This document shows positions 56,949 through 64,000 of a DNA stretch of 64,000 nt, piece after piece. The DNA comes from Isoetes taiwanensis. Its lineage: Eukaryota > Streptophyta > Lycopodiopsida > Isoetales > Isoetaceae. Where the stretch lies: NCBI GenBank assembly GCA_021234155.1, contig JAJEKV010000045.1:1-64000 (forward strand). Reading direction: 5' to 3'. Position numbers and translations under genes: made by a program. The number at the start of each line of letters is the position of its first letter. The first letter of the stretch is position 1. The notes beneath the pieces are model-generated. The model ran no database searches. It worked only from the letters and a program-made list of their open reading frames with translations, and had not been told where the DNA came from.

Positions 56949-58260
56949 CTATGGATTTAAAATGTGATTGTTTAAAGAGGACCGAGGATGCGTACTTGTT
57001 CATCTGCAATCCAGCCAGAATGGTGCAGGCAAAAATTTTACCGCCATCCCTCAATAACCGCAATGAAAATGAATGCACAGTTAGTACTTCTAGTTAATCC
57101 TAAATAAAACCTCATAAAACCTCAATCTATAGCCCAAAATCAATCTTGCTGACCCATACAAAAGAAAATTGCAAGGCTTCATAGCCAGCTTCATTGCCAG
57201 CACGGAGCATTCCTTTGCGGAATGAGAATCTAGAAGGCACAAGGGAGCAAAGCTTGGCTAGACTTCTCCATCTCTATCAAATACATAAGCATCATTTTAC
57301 AAAATTTAAAACATGCACCATTCTACAAGAAAGTCCATGTATATTAGATATATATGAGATCATAAAAAGAAAAGCAAAGATAACGAATTGATCTCGCTCC
57401 CCGGGTATACGATAGCGATGAAACAAATGTAATAATGAAGAAACAACAAATGCATTTTCTCATTAGATGCAAAATTGGATGAAATTCACAATTTGCAGTT
57501 AGAACGTCCATTCGGTTAACATCTTTGTCATGCTTGTTATGGCCTCGTAAGGAATCCAAAAGTAAAAATATTGATAAGCAAAGCATATAAATGAGAAAGC
57601 GACAATCTTGCGAGTTCTAAATTATGGGTTATGCTCCTAAGAAGGTTCTAGAGGATTCTACAAAGAAAACATACCCTTACTTGCATCCATACTACCAAGA
57701 ATTGGATCTAGGCAACTTGAAGCAGATGCGGTTGATGTCGATCACACGATCACCACAGGATCCACCAATAAATCTCCAAAATGTTCCTGCTGTGATCCCG
57801 TATTGAAGATGTTGCATCTGTTTGTCTTGGATGTTGTGGAGGACAGATTTCTTTCCCATAACTACACATTTATGCAACCACTGCCCACCAGGCCCAAAGC
57901 CTTCAGCAACATGGAACATGGACCAACAATGAGAACATTCAAAGACGCTTTGCGCTTGAAAAATGCCACAAATGGTCTTAGCAGATTTAGAAGGAGAGCT
58001 TGTCGACTTTTCTTTGTTATGGTGATCCTCTTCATCATGGCACGCAATTTACGTTTCCATGCCCATTTGTCGCTAATTGGGAATCTTTATTGTTATTTAT
58101 CAAGTCCAAGTCCGGGATCCTCCCTTGTCATCCCACTTTTGCATTGGCGACCTTCTTCTCATGAGATATCCATAGGCTTTCTTGGAAAAAATTTGTTAAA
58201 TGGATCCCCACCTATAAACGTCGCCAACTTCAAAGATGTAGATGTAACCACTGTGAGCTA
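56949..58260 (-). pseudogene. 5' part of the gene interrupted by the CACTA element
   Basis: On the minus strand a coding-like exon at about 58050-57695 has HCWSMFHVAEGFGPGGQWLH, then MQHLQYGITAGTFWRFIGGS and CGDRVIDINRICFKLPRSNS, ending at a GTAGTATGG donor. A small exon after GGATTGCAG at 57006 (MNKYASSVLFKQSHFKS) runs to the CACTA border. The gene then resumes at 33746. The family is not recognised. The element replaces the donor side of a short intron, judging from the paralogous site at 58.3 kb. Confidence 0.4.
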
Positions 58261-58263
58261 GTT

Positions 58264-58500
58264 TTTCTAATGCACCAGCATTGAAACATGTGGAGCATCT
58301 TTGCTAGGTAATCATTGGGATTATCTTGCTAGTCTTTGCTATTTTAGGACACCTTTGTATGATTCAAAATGTGATTGTTTAAAGAAGACCGGTTCTGCGG
58401 GACACATTTATCTCATGGAAGGATCTTTGAGTAGGATGCTTTAGGAAACAATTCAAGAAAATGAATGCACAATTAGTACTTCTAGTTTAGCACAAAAGAA
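58264..58500 (-). pseudogene. Paralogous gene fragment with the empty CACTA site
   Basis: The sequence matches both flanks of the CACTA element in order. CATGTGGAGCAT...GCTAGGTAATCATTGGG...TTATCTTGCTAG resembles 33713-33758. ATTCAAAATGTGATTGTTTA and AATGAATGCACAATTAG resemble 56955-57085. Between them is only TTTTAGGACACCTTTG instead of 23 kb. It is a partial duplicate of the interrupted gene. Confidence 0.75.
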
Positions 58501-58691
58501 TTGAATGTGAGATGCAAAAGAACATCACTAACTTTTGTAACTTCGGCTGCAATTAGGTGCATATCCGGGTAGCATATGCAAACTGGACTGCAAATCCACG
58601 GATGCAAAGGAAGAAAGTTTGGTGGGCAGCACAGGCGGTGGAATTAAGAATTCCTCCATTTGTTTCGTTGGTTCTTTGCCCTTAAATTTTC

Positions 58692-59595
58692 GAGATGGCA
58701 TGGAGCGGTGTTCTAAGCGGTGAATAAAAATGCGAGAAATGGAACCGAAAACGAGCATCAAAGATAAGAATGCCTTGCCATGCCGCTCAAATCGTGGCAA
58801 ATAAACAAAAATCTGTGGAGTTGTTCGGATGGCATAAAGAACAAAGAAATCTGCGGATTGATCGGAATAGCAAGCAACTACTTTGCTCTGTTAGAAAAAA
58901 AAATCGTAGCCTTGCTTTCATTTCGGAAGATCGCTCTTGCAATTTGTGCTGCCATATTCATCAAACCGAAGCTTCCGCCGCCCTCCCCGTTAACGAGGGA
59001 ACATCCGAAATTCGGAAAGGCGGTCGCGATCTAGCTATCTAGCTATGGCGGTTTGCCGGTTATCCGATTCCACACCGCCCACCCAAGAACACCGGCGACC
59101 GCCTGATTTACCTCCAACATCAGGTTTTTAGCCACCAAAGATATCCTAGGCGCATGGCATGGAACGGTGTTCTAAGCGGTGAATAAAAATGCACGAAATG
59201 GAACCGAAAGCGAGCATCAAAGATAAGAATGCCTTGCCATGCCGCTCAAATCGTGGCAAATAAACAAAAATCGTGGAGTTGTTCGGATGGCATCAGCAAC
59301 AAAGAAATCTGCGGATTGATCGAATAGCAAGCAACTCTCTTGCTGCCTGTTAGAGAAAAAAAAATCGTAGCCTTGCTCATTTCGAGAAGACCGCTCTTGC
59401 AATTTGTCTTTTGCCATATTCATCAAATGAAGCCCGCCGCCCTCCCGGTTAACGGGGAACATCCGAAATTCGTAGGTGCAGTCGCATCTAGCTATCTAGC
59501 TATGGCAGTGCCGGTTATCCAGTTTCCACACCGCCCACCCAAGAACACTGGCGACCGCCAGTTTACCTCCAACATCAGGTTTTTAGCAGTCACCA
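58692..59595. repeat. 462-bp tandem duplication
   Basis: GGCATGGAGCGGTGTTCTAA at about 58694 recurs as GGCATGGAACGGTGTTCTAA at 59156. The order GAATGCCTTGCCATGCCGCT, AATCTGCGGATTGATCG, CCGTTAACGAGG and CCAACATCAGGTTTTTAGC is the same in both. Differences are small indels and substitutions. There is no conserved reading frame. Confidence 0.88.
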
Positions 59596-59635
59596 GCATA
59601 TCCTAGGGATATTCTAGGATATACCTAGGATATGC
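59596..59635. repeat. Hairpin GCATATCCTAGG / CCTAGGATATGC
   Basis: A perfect 12-bp inverted repeat around a 16-base loop that itself contains TCTAGGATATA. It lies directly at the end of the tandem duplication and may be the tip of a small inverted-repeat element. Confidence 0.7.
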
Positions 59636-60419
59636 CAAAAGCCCACATAAACAAGGGTTTGCCCCCCTAGGGGCAACCCAAAAAAAAAACCAATTACCCA
59701 CAGCTGCAATCCGACCAATCCATTCCGACCAATCCAATCTGACCAATCGATCTGGAGCGATTCTTGTTGGCCCGGTCGATTACATTCCATCTGCTCGCGT
59801 CTGCCTCTTATGTTTCTTGCTTCTGTTTACTTTTTTTTTTTACGACCCCCGTATGATGCGGCAGAGAAGCCCGTTGATAGGATAGGACTTCATACTTATT
59901 TTGTGGCGGGGGATTTCCCCCGGAAGAAAATGCGACTCCAATATTGTACGGCATGCATATAAGACATGTCCTAAAAGTTATCGTGGAAAAACTAATGTGT
60001 CTTATATGCTTATGTGGCCCAATCACATTAAGCTAAATATAAAACACCTATGAGGTTCTTAGCTCATGGGAACATCGGAATAGCAGACCAGACCTTCAGG
60101 AAACTTGGAAGTTTTCTGCCCATGGGAAAGCACCCTTAGACCAAAGCTTCAAATACCCATTGGCTAAGGGAATGTTTACATGCAACCACCAGCCTTGGGC
60201 AAAACAGCGGCCTCGCTGATGCTCCTCGTAAAAGGGTTTGGCATTTTTATGACGTCATTGTGCACGGCGTTGCATGTAAATCGCCTGTAAGAGTAAACAT
60301 CATAATTGTCGATTCAACATATTCCAATGTAAATCAAAACCCTAGGCCATCTTTGTTTTTTTAATTTTCGTACACACCTTACAACATTCACACATATTTC
60401 GTACAACATTTATATTTAG

Positions 60420-60700
60420 GGAAAAACTATGAAATGCCCTTATGTTTTCACCTATTTTCCAATATGCCCTTAAGTTTTCATTTTTTCATGAAATGCCCCA
60501 CGTATCTATGATTATTTTTCATGTTCAACAGGATGCCCTTAAGTTTATCAGAATTTAATGAAATGCCCTTAAGTTTTATCAGAATTTATGAAATGCCCTT
60601 AAGTTTTATCAGAATTTATGAAATGCCCTTTGCACTGTAAACGTAAACCAGGTAACCGTAAACATAAACCAGAATTTATGAAATGCCCTTTCTGAACTAC
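60420..60700. repeat. Degenerate minisatellite, unit about 36 bp
   Basis: ATGAAATGCCCTTAAGTTTT followed by ATCAGAATTT repeats between 60532 and 60635 with small changes, and looser copies flank it. It is non-coding. Confidence 0.8.
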
Positions 60701-60818
60701 GAACTCCCGTATAATCTCCCCTATAGAATCTGAATCTGAAACTGCAACAGATATTCATATAAAAGAGAAACATAGTAAAATTTGCACCTGAATTTGAAAA
60801 TACAACCAATATTGATAC

Positions 60819-60831
60819 AAACACAAATAGA
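60819..60831. repeat. LINE target-site duplication, left copy
   Basis: AAACACAAATAGA here matches the sequence right after the poly-A tail at 61396-61408. Confidence 0.75.
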
Positions 60832-61397
60832 TTTAAGCCAGCTGTGAGTTTTATTTGCCGTTGTTGTGGCTCTCATCGAGAGTCCATTGAACATTGTCTA
60901 GTCTTGTGCCCACATTTGCAAGCTGCATGGGATTGGGTCAGAGCATTGTTCCGGATCAGGATGTGTAGCCAGAAGATACTTCTTCATGTGTTTCCAGCTT
61001 CATGGTCCTCTCCTAAGAAGCAGGCTTTCCATCTGTGTAAGGCATGGTTGGTTTGGTTGATTTGGAAACGGCGTCGTTTATGGATTTTTCAAGGGATTCA
61101 GCAACCTGCAGCCTCTCTAGTTCCACGACTCAGACATAAGCTATTCCAGAGTTTTCTTGTGTTTACTGGCCTAGAGGAGACAAAGTTTTGCATCTGGCGA
61201 GATATTCTGCACATTGTAAATGCGAATGGGGAGTTTGTACAGTGATTACTAGAGATGATTGGAAGTTTACGCTCTAGTTTTTTAGTATGGAGTGCTGAGG
61301 TGTCTTTGTCCCTTCGGGGCATTCTTTTTCCTCACTACTCGTCTTGTATCATTGCCATTCTTTTAATATAAGTGTCTTAGTTCTTCAAAAAAAAAAA
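60832..61397 (+). mobile_element. 5'-truncated LINE (L1-type) fragment
   Basis: An open frame at 60844-61245 contains CRCCGSHRESIEHCLVLCPH and AAWDWV, the Cys/His finger that follows the reverse transcriptase in plant LINEs (zf-RVT). It goes on with AWLVWLIWKRRRLWIFQG, also usual for this tail. A 3' untranslated region and a run of A's end at 61397. A direct repeat of 10-13 bases (ACACAAATAG core) flanks the fragment. The RT itself is absent, so only the 3' end was copied in. Confidence 0.85.
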
Positions 61398-61620
61398 ACA
61401 CAAATAGAGTAAAATTTGAATTTGAATAATGCTGATACAAAACAAAACAACGAAATTTCTAAACAAATAAACATGTCCATCAGATAGGAGCCCTACATGC
61501 CTGAATTATGTTTTGTGCCTTAACATCTAGTGCAATGATGCACTTCTTTCACCTCTTCCTCAGTGCAGATTCTCTTGGTCCTTGGACGATCTGGTGGTCT
61601 TCTTGTCATTGGAGGCAACA

Positions 61621-62990
61621 TCATGTATCACTAGGAATTAAAACTGGATGCATAATCTCCTTGTAGGTGTGAACATATGAAACTGCAAGAAAGGCCATAT
61701 GTGCATAGTTCTGTACACGTTGATTTCTATAAAGTATTGCACATGCTGCATGGCCACATGGAATTCCATCTTGCTGCCACTTGTTGCATGAACATGTCTT
61801 CAAACCCAAATTCACAATCCTTGGTTTATATGACGAGACTTCAAATTCAAGCTCAGAAGCTGCAATCACACGGTATGAACGACCCTTTTCGCATGATTTC
61901 TTCACATCAAGCTCAGCATGAGGGGTCAAAGCATACTCTCCTGCATTTTCTAGCCAAGACATAGCTTCTTTTCTACGATCAAAAAACCATGCCATCATCT
62001 TATGGCATATCAATTCCAACATAGCTCGAATAGGCAACTCTCTAGGCTCACGCAACCAAGAATTCAAAGACTCTGCGATATTAGAAGTTAGATGTCCATA
62101 CCTCCTTCATGTGAATTTTGAGTTGGCCCAATGGATAGGATCAGTAGCAGCAAGAATCCATGTAGTGACCTCTGCATTAGCTGCACGCATTTCTGTGATG
62201 ACTGCGTCATATTCCTCAATACTATTTGCCCATGCAGCATTCCATAGCATGTGAACAAGCTGCGTACTCTTAAAAACCCTCCTAAAATTCTCAGCTAAAT
62301 GGCGCATGCAATAAGCATGTGGCACATTTCCAAACACAACCTGAACACCTTCTACCAATCCCTTCTGTCTGTCAGATATGAAAGTTATCTGTTCATGACA
62401 GACAGATAACTTTCATATCTTACAATACCCTTCAATACAATACCCTTCAAGTTTCTTGTAGGCTTCAGTATGGTCACCATGAATGTTAGCATATGCAGCT
62501 TCTTTTGCTTTCCAAGCAAGTCCATATGAAATAGTCACACCCTTCTCTCTTCTAATATCTCCAATGAGATCCTTGGATCTTAAACACGGTTGATCTCTGA
62601 ACCTGTCAATGGTATAGTTTGCAAGCCAAACTGTACTAACTTCGAGCACCACCAATACAAGTATGAACATCGTGAAATTTTTTCAGAGCACATTGAGGAC
62701 CACCTTCTATTATAGAGGCATGCAGACGCCAGATCACTGTGTACCTACATCTAACTAATCGATTCATGTACATTCAATACATAAGCTACAAATAATAAAT
62801 TTCAATTCTTTATAGAAAGTAAACACTATATGGGCAACAAGAACTCACCTTGTTTTATCAGCCTTCAACACTTTAAGTTCCACATGATGTGAGATTGCAT
62901 GATTCTTCACAGCAAGCTTCAACTCGACCAACGAGGACCATACAGATCCCAGTTGCAACTCCATTAAAAAGCTTAGACACTGTTATTGAA
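61621..62990 (-). pseudogene. MuDR-type (MULE) transposase, internally deleted
   Basis: The N-terminal exon at 62984-62850 reads MELQLGSVWSSLVELKLAVK and LKVLKADKTR before a GTGAGTT donor, as in the MuDR DNA-binding domain. The next exon has WRLHASIIEGG and KKFHDVHTC (zinc pattern), then LRSKDLIGDIRREKGVTISY and LAWKAKEAAYANIHGDH. At 62374-62420 a hairpin replaces the region that should hold the first catalytic Asp, and the frame resumes at ITFISDRQKG. The C-terminal frame 62067-61621 ends with the SWIM finger CSCNKWQQDGIPCGHAAC (Cys-x-Cys...Cys-x-His). The stop is at 61621. It is not functional as given. Confidence 0.8.
62374..62420. repeat. Hairpin inside the MULE transposase
   Basis: AGATATGAAAGTTATCTGT and ACAGATAACTTTCATATCT are perfect 19-bp inverted copies around a 9-base spacer. 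One arm is the coding sequence for ITFISD; the other is an extra inverted copy at the deletion junction. Confidence 0.9.
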
Positions 62991-64000
62991 TGAAAATAAT
63001 TTAATACAGCAAATCCATAAGTAATTCTTAAAATTCATAAGAAATGAGTTGTCTACAGCAATCCATAGTTTAATTTCTTGAAATTCGCCATTGCTACTTC
63101 ATTACACAACGCAAAAAGATCTGCGCCAATGAAGCCATGTGTTCCTGTCGCCAGCTGCATGGCCTACAAGAGTGGGACTATGTGCTTACCACACTCTTCA
63201 TCCCCTCGAGCTTACATAAGCCATATTACATGGTGAACTCTTGCGTGGAAAATTGAAAATGCTTATGACAAAGTACCTTACAGCAATAAAAGAAGTCTAG
63301 AGGTTGGTGTGTTTTGCATGGGATTATGTTCCTTAATGAGAATGAGAATGAGAATGAGAAAAATCTATGTCTATGTTAATGAAAAATCTATGTCTATGTT
63401 TTTTGCAGCTCATAGTTAGCTTTCTTTCATATCATGTTAGGGTGAAGTATCAGGGCCATTCTTCTTGAGACATGGCATAGTGGTGGCTCTTCCGAAAAAG
63501 ACAAGACAACATTACAAATTGTCTTTACGAAGGCTTAACAAGTACATCATTACCTAGATGGGAAAGAAATACATGCTGCTATTTGGCAATTCTTTCTTCG
63601 TTAACCCGTACGATCTCTTCTAAATGCATTCTCACAATATCTTCTTCCATCGGGGCATGTAAACGCTGCAACATGTTTCTGGCAGTCCCCTACAGACAAA
63701 CACATATACATTTGTCTCATAATAACGAAATCTGCTCTCTCTTATGTAAACTGCAATAAAATGAACACTTGCAGCCAATAAACCGAATCACAGAACAATG
63801 ATGGCAGTATGTTTTGGGACTAACAATTGATGGATTCTAACTCATAATTATTGCTTGCAATTTGCAGCCAATAAACCGAATCACAGAAAAATGATGGCAG
63901 TGATTTTGGACTCAAGAAATAGATGCAATGTTCAAATTCTTATGATGTAACTTACCAATTTCAATTTCACGGTCAAATCTTTATAGGAATTCATGTCTAC
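62991..64000. other. AT-rich end of the window with short tandem repeats
   Basis: No further MULE exon is certain here. GAGAAT units lie at 63340-63358, and AAAATCTATGTCTATGTT occurs twice near 63360-63400. CAGCCAATAAACCGAATCAC is duplicated at 63771 and 63865. No gene is recognised. Confidence 0.45.

Noticed and set aside
1-64000. tRNA, rRNA, snoRNA or CRISPR features
   Set aside because: No cloverleaf with conserved A and B boxes, no rRNA core sequence, and no array of regular repeats with unique spacers was seen. The tandem arrays have no spacers.

Overview
The window looks like nuclear DNA of a land plant with a large, transposon-rich genome. The evidence is a Ty3/gypsy element of plant type, a CACTA (En/Spm) element with a plant-style tnp2/DUF4218/DUF4216 transposase, a MuDR-type transposase with a SWIM finger, hAT elements with 8-bp target duplications, a LINE tail with a zf-RVT finger, spliceosomal introns, and AAACCCTA-like tracts. 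The transposase-like gene at 12.6-17.4 kb has motifs I associate with repeat proteins outside the flowering plants. A fern, lycophyte or bryophyte is therefore possible, but I cannot name the species. I found no rRNA, tRNA or CRISPR, and no host gene that I recognise by name.

Layout, 1-33.8 kb. 0.9-11.9 kb is one complete Ty3/gypsy element with two LTRs, a 5-bp target duplication and broken gag-pro-pol, plus about 3.9 kb of extra sequence before the 3' LTR. 12.4-22.1 kb is a probable DNA transposon. It has a plus-strand transposase-like gene carrying several frameshifts, antisense genes, and two CCACCA minisatellites in opposite orientation. 22-33.8 kb is AT-rich and holds fragments of minus-strand genes, a 213-bp hAT MITE, and a 700-bp hAT element that splits a coding exon.

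Layout, 33.8-64 kb. 33,767-56,948 is a 23-kb CACTA element with CACTACAA ends and clusters of a 15-bp palindrome, CGTCGTTnAACGACG. Clusters lie at both ends and also in front of internal genes. Inside are transposase-associated exons, a SET-domain-like reading frame, the tnp2 transposase (itself hit by a second copy of the 700-bp hAT), a divergent gene pair, long tandem arrays, two TTC tracts of 58 and 68 repeats, and a second multi-exon gene. The element sits inside a minus-strand gene. A paralogous copy of the insertion site without the element survives at about 58.3 kb. The right flank holds a 462-bp tandem duplication, a 5'-truncated LINE with target duplications, and a MuDR-type transposase whose DDE region is partly deleted at a hairpin.

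How it fits together. This is a nest of mobile elements in and around fragments of unrecognised host genes. Nearly all long coding regions are broken. In the gypsy element and in the 43-46 kb arrays, the differences between copies concentrate at CG and CNG sites while AT-rich stretches are identical. Some of the breaks may therefore be consensus errors at methylated DNA rather than real mutations.
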